Assembly (NCBI GenBank): GCA_900468625.1
Contig: UBUL01000037.1
Span: 1-64,000 of the forward strand
Length of the DNA stretch: 64,000 bases
Source of the DNA: Hyphomicrobiales bacterium
GTDB taxonomy: Bacteria > Pseudomonadota > Alphaproteobacteria > Rhizobiales > Rhizobiaceae
Direction: 5' to 3'
Shown: piece by piece, positions 33,994 through 42,641 of the stretch
How positions within the stretch are numbered: the stretch's first letter is position 1
Layout of the letters: every line of letters begins with the position of its first letter
Notes under the pieces: generated by a model
Database searches by the model: none
Seen by the model: the letters and a program-made list of their open reading frames with translations, nothing else
Told to the model about the DNA's origin: nothing
Position numbers and translations under genes: made by a program

Positions 33994-35514
33994 TTGACAA
34001 CATTTGCTGACCTTGGCTTGAGCCAAAAAGTCCTTTCCGCGGTAACTGACGCGGGCTACACCACACCGACTCCGATCCAGGCCGGTGCGATCCCCTTTGC
34101 GCTTCAGCGCCGCGACATCTGCGGCATTGCCCAGACCGGAACTGGCAAGACGGCTTCCTTCGTGTTGCCGATGCTGACCCTGCTCGAAAAGGGCCGCGCA
34201 CGCGCCCGCATGCCGCGCACGCTGATCCTGGAGCCGACGCGCGAACTCGCCGCGCAGGTCGCCGAAAACTTCGAGAAGTATGGCAAGAACCATCGCCTGA
34301 ACATTGCTCTGCTGATCGGCGGCGTCTCCTTCGAGGACCAGGACCGCAAGCTGGAGCGCGGCGCCGATGTGCTGATCTGCACGCCCGGCCGCCTGCTGGA
34401 TCATTTCGAGCGCGGCAAGCTGCTGATGAGCGCCGTCGAAATCTTCGTCATCGACGAAGCCGACCGCATGCTCGACATGGGATTCATCCCGGATATCGAG
34501 CGCATCGCAAAACTCATTCCCTTTACGCGCCAGACGCTGTTCTTCTCAGCGACGATGCCGCCGGAAATCCAGAAGCTGGCCGACCGCTTCCTGCAGAACC
34601 CGGAACGCGTCGAAGTTGCCAAGCCGGCATCGACGGCCAAGACGGTGACGCAGCGCTTCGTTGCCTCGCATGGCAAGGACTACGAGAAGCGTGCGACGCT
34701 GCGCGATCTCATCCGCGCCCAGACGGACCTCAAGAACGCGATCATCTTCTGCAATCGCAAGAAGGATGTGGCCGATCTCTTCCGTTCGCTCGAACGCCAC
34801 GGCTTCTCCGTCGGCGCACTGCACGGCGACATGGACCAGCGCTCGCGCACGACGATGTTGCAGAACTTCCGTGACGGACAGATCCAGCTTCTCGTCGCCT
34901 CCGACGTCGCAGCCCGGGGTCTCGATCTTCCGGATGTTGGTCACGTCTTCAATTTCGATGTTCCGATTCATTCGGAAGATTATGTTCACCGCATCGGCCG
35001 GACCGGCCGTGCTGGCCGTTCGGGCGCCGCCTTCACCATCGTCACCAAGCGCGATACCAAGCATGTCGACGCGATCGAGAAACTGATCGGCGAAGATGTC
35101 CAGTGGCTGAACGGCGATCTGTCGTCGCTGCCGCCGGCCGACGAGAGTGGCGATGACAATCGCTCGTCCCGCCGCCGCGACCAGAAGAGCAAGGGCCGCG
35201 ACCGGGATCGCAGCCGCGGAGGCCGCAACGCCTCGAGTCATAAATCTGATATCGACGTCGAGGATAATGGCGTCGTGGCGATTGAAGCAGCACCAGCAAA
35301 GGCCGAAGGCGTGAAGAACGAGCGCAAGTCTGAGAACAACAATAACAAATCCCATAACGGTTCTCGCAACAACCACCGTCCCTTCCCCGCTGCCAACGAC
35401 GACCATCGCGAGCGCCGCAACCGCTACCGCGATCAGGATGACGGCCCGACGCCGGTCGGCTTCGGCGACGATATCCCCGCCTTCATGCTCATCGTGGCAA
35501 ACGCCAAGGGCTGA
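33994..35514 (+). CDS. DEAD-box RNA helicase (RhlE-like)
   Basis: A 506-residue ATP-dependent RNA helicase with all motifs: Q motif ending PTPIQ, motif I AQTGTGKT (46-53), Ia PTREL, TPGR, II DEAD, III SAT, then the second domain with ARGLDLPDVGHVFNFD and HRIGRTGR. After about residue 375 comes a basic, disordered tail rich in Arg, Asp and Asn, typical of RhlE-type helicases in ribosome assembly and RNA decay. The start is TTG 33994; the sequence MTTFADLGLS is the usual N-terminus and no nearer ATG exists. Confidence 0.93.
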   Translation: MTTFADLGLSQKVLSAVTDAGYTTPTPIQAGAIPFALQRRDICGIAQTGTGKTASFVLPMLTLLEKGRARARMPRTLILEPTRELAAQVAENFEKYGKNHRLNIALLIGGVSFEDQDRKLERGADVLICTPGRLLDHFERGKLLMSAVEIFVIDEADRMLDMGFIPDIERIAKLIPFTRQTLFFSATMPPEIQKLADRFLQNPERVEVAKPASTAKTVTQRFVASHGKDYEKRATLRDLIRAQTDLKNAIIFCNRKKDVADLFRSLERHGFSVGALHGDMDQRSRTTMLQNFRDGQIQLLVASDVAARGLDLPDVGHVFNFDVPIHSEDYVHRIGRTGRAGRSGAAFTIVTKRDTKHVDAIEKLIGEDVQWLNGDLSSLPPADESGDDNRSSRRRDQKSKGRDRDRSRGGRNASSHKSDIDVEDNGVVAIEAAPAKAEGVKNERKSENNNNKSHNGSRNNHRPFPAANDDHRERRNRYRDQDDGPTPVGFGDDIPAFMLIVANAKG

Positions 35515-35552
35515 TAGATCCCGTCCAGACACGCAATCTCGGGATCTGCATA

Positions 35553-35975
35553 TTGGGCAAGCCAGGCATCGATTTCCCAGGGCTAGGAACCGGTCTCGCA
35601 ATAGTGCGGGACGGCAAGCTTTTGCTGTATCGGCGCCTTAAGGCGCCCGAAGCCGGCCTCTGGAGCATCGTTGGCGGCAAGGTCGATCATATGGAGCCGG
35701 CCGCCAGGGCTGCCATCCGCGAGGCTGAAGAGGAAAGCGGTCTTTCCATCGGCAAGATCGACTATCTCTGCACCGAGGAAGTCATCATAGAGGCCGATCG
35801 CCAGCACTGGATTTCACTGATCTTTATCTGCCGGGACTTTTCCGGCGAACCGCGGCTCACGGAGCCCGACAAGCTCTCCGATTTCGGCTGGTTCGGCCGC
35901 AGCGAGTTGCCGGCTCAGCTTTCCGAATTCGCGAGGGCAACCATCGCCCGTCTGAGCGAAGAAGATTTCCGCTAG
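35553..35975 (+). CDS. Nudix hydrolase
   Basis: A 140-residue Nudix protein with the complete box GGKVDHMEPAARAAIREAEEESGL pattern (GX5EX7REUXEEXGU) at about residues 41-64. N-terminal GTGLAIVRDGKLLLYRRLKAPEAGLW is the usual first strand region. It hydrolyses some nucleoside diphosphate derivative, not identifiable here. It starts with TTG at 35553, 38 bases after the helicase stop, and may be co-transcribed with it. Confidence 0.87.
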   Translation: MGKPGIDFPGLGTGLAIVRDGKLLLYRRLKAPEAGLWSIVGGKVDHMEPAARAAIREAEEESGLSIGKIDYLCTEEVIIEADRQHWISLIFICRDFSGEPRLTEPDKLSDFGWFGRSELPAQLSEFARATIARLSEEDFR

Positions 35976-36044
35976 AGCCTGAAGCCCAGCGTCACATCCC
36001 CTTCATCGTCTCCGGTTACGCAGGCCGAAATCCGGAGACCATCG

Positions 36045-36677
36045 ATGCATTCCGCCGCACAGCCAAATCGCCCCAAAATCGCCGAGACCGTTATTCACTC
36101 GACGGCGAACATAAGAGATTCGACCGTAGGCAAATGCTGCGAAATCCTCGCCGACACGTCCTTGCATACCGTCGAACTCGGAGATTACTCCTATTTAGGG
36201 CCTCGCTGCATCGTCGGTGATGCAACGATCGGAAAGTTCTGCGCTATCGCGGCAGAGGTCAGGATCGGCGCGCCCAACCATCCGATGGATCGCCCATCCA
36301 TGCACCGCTTCACCTACTGCCCGGAATATTACTCGGCAGATGCTGTGCGCGACACCTCCTTTTTCGATCAGCGGAAGGCAGACCGCGCCATCATCGGCAA
36401 CGACGTGTGGATCGGCCACGGCGTCATCGTCTTGCCGGGCGTAAAGGTTGGAGATGGCGCCGTGCTCGCAGCAGGCACGGTCCTCACGAAGGATGTCCAA
36501 CCCTATACCATCGTCGGCGGCGTCCCTGCGAAATTCATTCGCGAGCGGTTTACGCGAACCGTTGCGGAGAGACTTGCGTCGATCGCCTGGTGGGATTGGC
36601 CGTTCGAGACTATCATGGAGCGGCTTACGGATTTTCAGTCGAGCGACATAGAGGCTTTCTGCGAGCGCTGGGCATAA
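36045..36677 (+). CDS. Hexapeptide-repeat acetyltransferase, phosphonate-associated type
   Basis: A 210-residue left-handed beta-helix transferase. Hexapeptide repeats run from about residue 45 to 165, with IGNDVWIGHGVIVLPGVKVGDGAVLAAGTVLTKDVQPYTIVGG and an active-site-like His in GAPNHPMDRPSMHRFTY. The inserted loop CPEYYSADAVRDTSFFDQR matches the transferase family often encoded with phn (phosphonate) genes. No phn genes are nearby, so the pathway is not supported by context. Chloramphenicol-type xenobiotic acetyltransferases are an alternative. Confidence 0.82.
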   Translation: MHSAAQPNRPKIAETVIHSTANIRDSTVGKCCEILADTSLHTVELGDYSYLGPRCIVGDATIGKFCAIAAEVRIGAPNHPMDRPSMHRFTYCPEYYSADAVRDTSFFDQRKADRAIIGNDVWIGHGVIVLPGVKVGDGAVLAAGTVLTKDVQPYTIVGGVPAKFIRERFTRTVAERLASIAWWDWPFETIMERLTDFQSSDIEAFCERWA

Positions 36678-36778
36678 GACCCACCGCTCGCCCGCGTCCG
36701 AAATAAAAGTGCAGTAAACCGCCAAGAGGTCGGCTGGGGACAACCGCTGCTGAATTTCAAAGGCTTGCGCGACGCTCT

Positions 36779-37099
36779 TTACTTATCCGCGCGCAATGCC
36801 GCCTCATAGGCAAGCCTGACCCATCGCGCCATCACCTCCGGATCGTCGAACGCGTCGTCGGGTATCGACCAATAGGGCATGTTGACGGCCTTGCCCTTCT
36901 TGCCCTCGTAGGCCCAGCGCCGCGCGCCGGCAGCCGCAAATTCGGAAGCGCTGGCATCGTCGGCCTTGAGGAGTATCTCGTCATCCACTTCGACCGCGAG
37001 GATGCGCCCCATATGATAGATTCCCTTGCCGCCGAACATCCGCTTGACGGTGATCGGCCCAAGCGACTGAAACATCTCCTCGATATCGATATCGTCCAT
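36779..37099 (-). CDS. TfoX N-terminal domain protein
   Basis: A 106-residue protein consisting only of the TfoX N-terminal domain: LGPITVKRMFGGKGIYHMGRILAV and a C-terminal YWSIPDDAFDDPEVMARWVRLAYEAA. In gammaproteobacteria TfoX/Sxy controls competence; these short stand-alone alphaproteobacterial versions have no assigned role. It lies three bases beyond the Mo-cofactor fusion gene in the same direction, so it is the last gene of that operon. Confidence 0.88.
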   Translation of the reverse strand: MDDIDIEEMFQSLGPITVKRMFGGKGIYHMGRILAVEVDDEILLKADDASASEFAAAGARRWAYEGKKGKAVNMPYWSIPDDAFDDPEVMARWVRLAYEAALRADK

Positions 37100-37102
37100 T
37101 CC

Positions 37103-38737
37103 CTACCCCTTCAAAACCCCGCCTGCCGCGACGACGGCCTCGGGCGTATCGACATCGAGATGTGCGGCCTCGCCGATCTCGATGTCAACAACCGGAAGGG
37201 CCGATGTTTCGATGATGTGCCGGGCGCCCACATCGCCCTCCAGCCGCATCACCGCATTCAGGACCGATCTCGGCAAGATGACGGGATTGCCGCGCTTGCC
37301 GCCGGACACCGCCCGCACGATCGCATGGCCGTTCGCCTCACGGAAGGCGGTCATCAGGGTTTTCAGGTCGTTGCTGGTGACACCGGGCATGTCGGCCAGC
37401 ATGATAAGAATGCCGTCGGCCTTTTGAGCCGCTCGCGTGCCGACGCCTGCAACCAGCGAACTGGCCATGCCCGAGGCATAGTCCGGATTGAAGACAGGCT
37501 CGACAGCAAGCCCATGCAACGCCGCTTCGATATCGTCCCGACGATGCCCGGTGACCGCGACGATGTCGGACGCGCCGCTGGCAATAGCCGTCAAAGCCGA
37601 ACGGCGCACCAGCGGTACGCTGTCGAATTCGGCCAGAAGCTTGTGCGAACCGCCCTCGCCCATGCGGCTTGCCTTCCCGGCGGCCAGCAAGACGATGGCA
37701 ACCGATATCTCGGACGCCGGCTTGGCGGCAATGTCGCGCGGCCGCGGACGTGACTGTATTTCCATGAGCAACCCTCCAACGCCCATGCGTGTGATGTCTT
37801 GCGGAGTCGGTCGTTCGCCGGCTAATATGCGGTCCAGCACCCAGTCGAACCCATTCTCCTTCGGGCTGCGCGCGCATCCTGGCGCCCCGACGACATGAAC
37901 ATCGCCGACTCTACCGAGCACCAAGAGATTACCGGGATCGACGGGCATACCGACCTGAATGATCTCGCCGCCGGCAAGCCGGATCGCTTCCGGTATGACG
38001 TCGCCGGCATCGATGACCGCCGAAGCGCCAAAGACAATCACCAGCTTCGGCATCCGGTCAGGTGCCGCCAGCGCACGACGGATCGCATCGGCAACATCGG
38101 CCGCCTTATGGGCAACACGCTCCTCCCGCTGCAGCACGCTGCCCGAAGGACGCAGCCGCTGCGAAAGGATGCGTGCCGTCTTGTCCATGACCGAGGCCTT
38201 CAGCGACGGCAATTCCGTTGCGACGAGCGAAACGGCATGAGGCAAAAACGGCCTGACCTCGAAAACCGGCATGCGCCGCAGAATTTCGACGCCTGCCGCC
38301 ACTTTCGCCCCGGAAACCGCAAGCGGGATAATCTTGAAGGTCGCCACCATGTCGCCCGATCGCACCGGCACGTGGTCGGCGAGACAGGCAAGGGTGATCG
38401 CCGGATCGAGATTGTTGATCCGATCGACCGCCGCACGGTCTGCAACGAACAGGCCGTCAACGGCGCTGTAAACATTTACCCGTCCCGTCGCCGCTTCGGA
38501 GAAAGTCAGGTGGTCGGGCGCGATCGCACACGCCAGCTGCTCGGCGGCCTCGTCCTCCATAAGATCGCCGGGCTCGATGCGCGCGGCGATGACACGCGCG
38601 ATCCCGGCAGCCGTCAAACGGGCTATATCGCCGCGTTCCAGCTTATGCCCCTTGGAAAAATTGCCATCGGCCAGCCGAACGGAATGCGCGAGAACCGCGC
38701 CTTCCGCCTCCGCCGTCAAGAATTCGCCGAAGATCAT
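37103..38737 (-). CDS. Fused MoeA-like molybdopterin-binding / MobA-like nucleotidyltransferase
   Basis: A 544-residue two-domain protein. Residues 1 to about 330 resemble the molybdopterin-binding region of MoeA/MogA proteins (MIFGEFLTAEAEGAVLAHS, KLVIVFGASAVIDAGDVIPEAI, VHVVGAPGCARSPKENGFDWVLDRIL). Residues 345-544 are a MobA/MocA-like transferase with the nucleotide loop LLAAGKASRMGEGGSHKLL, then LADMPGVTSNDL and RGNPVILPRS. MocA-type enzymes make molybdopterin cytosine dinucleotide for xanthine-oxidase-family enzymes. It overlaps the start region of the XdhC-domain gene upstream by four bases. It probably adds the nucleotide to the cofactor and hands it on. Confidence 0.85.
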   Translation of the reverse strand: MIFGEFLTAEAEGAVLAHSVRLADGNFSKGHKLERGDIARLTAAGIARVIAARIEPGDLMEDEAAEQLACAIAPDHLTFSEAATGRVNVYSAVDGLFVADRAAVDRINNLDPAITLACLADHVPVRSGDMVATFKIIPLAVSGAKVAAGVEILRRMPVFEVRPFLPHAVSLVATELPSLKASVMDKTARILSQRLRPSGSVLQREERVAHKAADVADAIRRALAAPDRMPKLVIVFGASAVIDAGDVIPEAIRLAGGEIIQVGMPVDPGNLLVLGRVGDVHVVGAPGCARSPKENGFDWVLDRILAGERPTPQDITRMGVGGLLMEIQSRPRPRDIAAKPASEISVAIVLLAAGKASRMGEGGSHKLLAEFDSVPLVRRSALTAIASGASDIVAVTGHRRDDIEAALHGLAVEPVFNPDYASGMASSLVAGVGTRAAQKADGILIMLADMPGVTSNDLKTLMTAFREANGHAIVRAVSGGKRGNPVILPRSVLNAVMRLEGDVGARHIIETSALPVVDIEIGEAAHLDVDTPEAVVAAGGVLKG

Positions 38738-39441
38738 GGATGGCTGCCTTTTGGCGCTGACACATCCCGCCCGCGAAGCGAGCCGATGATTTCAGCCAGG
38801 ATGGCGACTGCAATTTCTGCCGGGCTTGCGGCGCCGATGGGAAGCCCGATCGGAGCATGGATGCGAGCAAGTTCCGTGTCATCCAAACCTTCCCGCCTCA
38901 ACCGCTCCAGGCGACCGGCATGCGTCTTGCGGCTGCCGAGCGCGCCGACGTAGAAACAGCCTGTCCTCAACGCCTGCAGAATCGGTTCGTCGTCGATCTT
39001 CGGATCGTGTGTCACGGCAACCAGCGCCATGTAGCTGTCGAGCGGCCGCTCCCTCAGTGCATCCAAGGGCCAATCGGCAATCAGGTCAATGCCTTCGAAG
39101 CGTTCTGGGGTCGCAAAGGCAGTGCGCGGGTCGATGATCGTTACGTCGAATCCCGCAAGCGCGGCCATCCGCGCCAGAATCTGGCTGATATGCACGGCGC
39201 CGATGATGACGATACGCGGCGGCGGCAAATGAACATTGAAGAACAGACTCTGTCCGTCGGTCTCAAGCGCTGCGGACTTGCCCGAGCGAAACGCCGATGC
39301 CGCGGCATCGGCCAAAGCGCCTTCCAGCGCATCGCCTTCGACGATGAGCCGATCCGGCCCTCCGGAAAGATCGGTCACGAGGATCGCCGCCTGCCGCCTG
39401 CGCCGCATGTCATTCAACCGCGCCAGTATCTGACGGTCCAT
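38734..39441 (-). CDS. XdhC-type Mo-enzyme maturation protein, Rossmann domain
   Basis: A 235-residue protein corresponding to the C-terminal part of XdhC/CoxI. The Rossmann-like segment RIVIIGAVHISQILARMAALAGFDVTIIDPR is at about residues 94-125, followed by VAVTHDPKIDDEPILQAL and the end-family motif YVGALGSRKTHAGRLERL and HAPIGLPIGAASPAEIAVAI. XdhC proteins bind the molybdenum cofactor, help sulfurate it and insert it into xanthine-dehydrogenase-type enzymes. Its ATG overlaps the stop of the small XdhC N-domain gene (TGATG), so the split halves are made together. Confidence 0.9.
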   Translation of the reverse strand: MDRQILARLNDMRRRRQAAILVTDLSGGPDRLIVEGDALEGALADAAASAFRSGKSAALETDGQSLFFNVHLPPPRIVIIGAVHISQILARMAALAGFDVTIIDPRTAFATPERFEGIDLIADWPLDALRERPLDSYMALVAVTHDPKIDDEPILQALRTGCFYVGALGSRKTHAGRLERLRREGLDDTELARIHAPIGLPIGAASPAEIAVAILAEIIGSLRGRDVSAPKGSHP

Positions 39442-39770
39442 CAGGCTAGCCTTTCCACATAGACGCGGATACGGCCGCCGCAGGAAAGACCGACCCGCCA
39501 CGCCGTCTCGTCGGCAACGCCGAATTCCAGCATGCGCGATTTGCCCGTTTCGATGACGTCGAGCGCCTCGGTGATGACGGCACCCTCCACGCAGCCGCCG
39601 GAAACGGACCCATGGAAATTTCCCTCGCCGTCGATCACGAGATGACTGCCGGATGGTCGTGGCGCCGAACCCCAGGTATCGACAACGGTCGCCATTGCCA
39701 CGCTTCGGCCCGCCGACACCCATTCCTCCGCAATCACGAGCGGATCCAGATTTTCGGGTATATCTGACAT
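39441..39770 (-). CDS. XdhC-type Mo-enzyme maturation protein, N-terminal domain
   Basis: A 109-residue protein equal to the XdhC/CoxI N-terminal domain: VATVVDTWGSAPRPSGSHLVI-type region, then GSVSGGCVEGAVITEALDV and the C-terminal LSCGGRIRVYVERL. The two cysteines (GGCVEG and LSCGG) are the conserved ones proposed to take part in cofactor sulfuration. It is encoded separately from, and overlapping, the Rossmann-domain half. ATG 39770 (MSDIPENLDPL) was chosen over the longer frame, whose first 41 codons run into the VWA gene. Confidence 0.9.
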   Translation of the reverse strand: MSDIPENLDPLVIAEEWVSAGRSVAMATVVDTWGSAPRPSGSHLVIDGEGNFHGSVSGGCVEGAVITEALDVIETGKSRMLEFGVADETAWRVGLSCGGRIRVYVERLA

Positions 39771-39780
39771 CAGAGCCTCA

Positions 39781-41025
39781 TTATTTGCCGAGAAACCGCC
39801 TAGGATCATGGATATCCGCGCGGCTGGCGGTGAGAGCCGATACGAGATCGGCCAGAGATAATAGATTGTGAACGGGACGGAATTCGTCAACATGCGGCAG
39901 CATTGCTTTTACACCGCGGGCACGCGCCTCGAAACCCCCGAAGCGCAAGAGCGGATTGAGCCAGATGAGCCGCCGGCAGGAGCGGTGCAGGCGATCCATC
40001 TCCGCTCCAAGCAATTCCACGCCTTCGCGCTCCAGCCCATCGGTGATCAAAAGCACGATCGCGCCCTGCCCGAGCACCCGGCGCGCCCATAGTCTGTTGA
40101 ACTCCTTCAGCGTCTCGCCGATCCGCGTCCCGCCCGACCAGTCGCGCACCGCCGCTGCGCATTCGTCCAGCGCCTGATCCGGGTCCTTGTGGCGCATCGC
40201 CCTGGTCACATTGGTCAGGCGCGTTCCGAACAGAAACGTATGAACGCGGCGCCGCCGCTCGGTCAAAACATGCAGGAAATGCAGGAAGATACGCGTATAC
40301 TGGCTCATCGAGCCGGAAATATCGGCGAGCACGACAAGCGGCGGCTGCATTTCCTTCGGCCGTCGAAAGCGTGGCAGGATCAGCGCTCCTCCCGTGCGCA
40401 AGGCGGAGCGCATCGTCGCGCGGGGATCGATCCTTGCCGACGTGCGCGACGGCGCGAAACGGCGTGTGCGCACGCGGTCCAGCGGCAGTCGCAGCTTCTC
40501 GAGCTCTCTCCTGGCGCAGGCAATTTCCGCCGCCGACATCTGCGCGAAATCCAGGTGGCGCAGCACCTCGCTGCCGGAGCTGGTAAATCGTGCATCGATC
40601 TCGATATCGGGCGGTTCGCGCTGCGGGCGGCGCTCGTTGCGGTCGCTCAGCAGCGCATCGTTTGCCCGGCTCTCGCCCGGCTTCGGCTTTTCCTTTTCCC
40701 GATGATCGGGAGCGATCGGCGACATCATGGCGATCATCTTGGCAACGAGATCGCGGGAGCGCCAAAACAGACGGAATGCCTCGTCGAATACCGTGAGATC
40801 CTCGTGCCGCTTGACGAAGATCGAACACAGGGCAGCATGAAATTCCTCGCGGGAGCCGATGCCGATGGTCTCGACCGCCTCGATGGCATCCGCAATCGCT
40901 CCAGGCCCGATCTTGAGGCCAGCCTTGCGCAGTGCCCTACCGAACAGCACGATATTATCGGCAAGGCGTCCATCACCGGGCGGTGACTGTGCGGCAGTGA
41001 TGCCGTTCCGCGCGCCCGGTTCCAT
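39781..41025 (-). CDS. CoxE-like von Willebrand factor A domain protein
   Basis: A 414-residue protein with an N-terminal helical region (ADNIVLFGRALRKAGLKIGPGAIADAIEAVE), a charged linker and a C-terminal VWA domain whose MIDAS begins VLADISGSMSQYTR. GGTRIGETLKEF and LLITDGLER are further metal-ion site segments. CoxE works with the AAA ATPase CoxD during assembly of the [CuSMoO2] site of CO dehydrogenase or related hydroxylases. It lies between the XdhC domain genes and the MoxR gene, three bases after the latter. Confidence 0.92.
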   Translation of the reverse strand: MEPGARNGITAAQSPPGDGRLADNIVLFGRALRKAGLKIGPGAIADAIEAVETIGIGSREEFHAALCSIFVKRHEDLTVFDEAFRLFWRSRDLVAKMIAMMSPIAPDHREKEKPKPGESRANDALLSDRNERRPQREPPDIEIDARFTSSGSEVLRHLDFAQMSAAEIACARRELEKLRLPLDRVRTRRFAPSRTSARIDPRATMRSALRTGGALILPRFRRPKEMQPPLVVLADISGSMSQYTRIFLHFLHVLTERRRRVHTFLFGTRLTNVTRAMRHKDPDQALDECAAAVRDWSGGTRIGETLKEFNRLWARRVLGQGAIVLLITDGLEREGVELLGAEMDRLHRSCRRLIWLNPLLRFGGFEARARGVKAMLPHVDEFRPVHNLLSLADLVSALTASRADIHDPRRFLGK

Positions 41026-41028
41026 GGC

Positions 41029-41958
41029 TTATCCCGCCGCGAGCAATTCGGATTTCACCTCGTCGAGCACGCGCTTGCCTTCGGCCCCCTGGATGCGGGC
41101 GATATCGTCCTGATATTTCAGCAGCGTGCCCAGCGTATCCGAAACAGTCTCCGGATCGAGCGCCACCCGGTCGAGCTCGGTCAGGGCGGTCGCCCAGTCG
41201 ATTGTCTCGGCGACGCCCGGATTCTTGAAGAGGTCGAGCGTGCGCAGCTTCTGTACATAGGCGACGATCTGGCGCGAGAGTGCCCCGTTGCAGCCAGGCA
41301 CCTTGCGGCGGATGATCTCAAGCTCCTGTTCGGCCCCAGGATAATCGACCCAATGATAGAGACAGCGCCGCTTCAGTGCGTCATGCACCTCGCGCGTCCG
41401 GTTGGTGGTGATGATGACAATGGGCGGCTCCGCCGCGCGGATCGTGCCGAGCTCCGGCACCGTTACCTGAAAATCGGAAAGCACTTCCAGAAGGAATGCC
41501 TCGAAAGCCTCGTCGGTCCGGTCCAGCTCGTCGATCAGGAAGACGGGTGCACGTCCTCCGCCCCCCGACAGCGCCTGCAGCACCGGCCGGCGGATGAGAT
41601 AGCGCTCAGAGAAGATATCGGCCTCGATACGATCTCGATCGGTGAGACCGGATGCTTCAGCCAGTCGGATTTCCAGCATTTGCGCGGGATAGTTCCACTC
41701 GTAGACGGCCGAAGAAACATCCAGCCCTTCATAGCATTGCAGGCGAATCAACGGCCGGTCGAGCGCCTTCGACAAGACCTTGGCGATTTCCGTTTTGCCG
41801 ACACCAGCCTCCCCCTCCAGAAAAAGCGGCCGTCTCATCTTTAACGCAAGAAACAGGACCGTGCCGAGCGCGCGTCCGGCCAGATAGTCATGGGCGCCGA
41901 GCAGCGCTATCGTCTCATCGATCGAACTCGGCAGCGAAAGTGATGTCTGATCCGCCAT
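41029..41958 (-). CDS. MoxR-family AAA ATPase (CoxD-like)
   Basis: A 309-residue AAA+ ATPase with Walker A GEAGVGKTEIAK, Walker B region VFLIDELDRTDEAFEAFLLEVL and sensor I ITTNRTREVHDALKRRC. MoxR proteins act as chaperone-like ATPases with VWA partners; the neighbour is a CoxE-like VWA protein, which fits the CoxD role of unfolding or opening a Mo hydroxylase for metal insertion. The ATG follows AGGGAGTTGTC. It begins the dense block down to 36779, together with the flavin reductase gene just upstream. Confidence 0.93.
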   Translation of the reverse strand: MADQTSLSLPSSIDETIALLGAHDYLAGRALGTVLFLALKMRRPLFLEGEAGVGKTEIAKVLSKALDRPLIRLQCYEGLDVSSAVYEWNYPAQMLEIRLAEASGLTDRDRIEADIFSERYLIRRPVLQALSGGGGRAPVFLIDELDRTDEAFEAFLLEVLSDFQVTVPELGTIRAAEPPIVIITTNRTREVHDALKRRCLYHWVDYPGAEQELEIIRRKVPGCNGALSRQIVAYVQKLRTLDLFKNPGVAETIDWATALTELDRVALDPETVSDTLGTLLKYQDDIARIQGAEGKRVLDEVKSELLAAG

Positions 41959-41977
41959 GACAACTCCCTTGAAGGGG

Positions 41978-42484
41978 TTATAGCGTGTGATAGCCCCGGT
42001 TCATATAGAGCAAAGCCGGCTTTGGCTCGCTGTAGCGAATGGCCATCACCTCGCCGAAGATGATGTTGTGGGTGGTGGCCTGCTTGATCTCGATCACGCG
42101 GCAATCGAAAGCGGCAAGCGCATCGGCAAGCACCGGAGCGCCCGTCGCCAGCGTCTCGAATTTGCCGGCAGCGAAGCGTTCATCGACGGTCAACTGGGTC
42201 TTCCCGGAAAAGGCATCAGCCAGAGATTGATGATCTGCGCTAAGCGTGTTCAGGGCGAATATGCCGCTTTTGAAGAAGATCTCGTTCTTCTCGTTGCTGT
42301 TGTTGAGGCAGATCAGAACCGTCGCAGGATCGTCCGACACCGAGCAGGCGGCGGTAATCGTCACGCCGCGCCGCTCCGCCCCGAGCGCCGTCGTCACGAG
42401 CTGCACATGTCCCGCATAGCGGCTCATGGCATCGCGATAAAGCGCCGGATCCATACGCTTCCTGTCTAGCACCACCATCTCCAT
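41978..42484 (-). CDS. Flavin reductase-like FMN-binding protein
   Basis: A 168-residue member of the flavin reductase/HpaC-RutF family: YAGHVQLVTTALGAERRGVTITAACSVSDDPATVLICLNNSN, then FALNTLSADHQSLADAFSG, and a C-terminal HNIIFGEVMAIRY. It supplies reduced flavin to a partner monooxygenase, or acts as a diaphorase. It lies 20 bases upstream of the MoxR gene on the same strand, so it may be the first gene of the Mo-maturation operon. Its partner is not in the window. Confidence 0.88.
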   Translation of the reverse strand: MEMVVLDRKRMDPALYRDAMSRYAGHVQLVTTALGAERRGVTITAACSVSDDPATVLICLNNSNEKNEIFFKSGIFALNTLSADHQSLADAFSGKTQLTVDERFAAGKFETLATGAPVLADALAAFDCRVIEIKQATTHNIIFGEVMAIRYSEPKPALLYMNRGYHTL

Positions 42485-42641
42485 TTTTCTGTGATACCTT
42501 GTCTTTCGCTCAATATGGCGGGCAGGCGTTAGCTTTTCTACAATAGCATTATTGAAAACGAACGGATTTTGCTGCTTTTTCTTTGACGATCCCCTTCAGA
42601 CGGATAAATAGAGCAGAAAAATTGCTCGGGATAATCGATCG

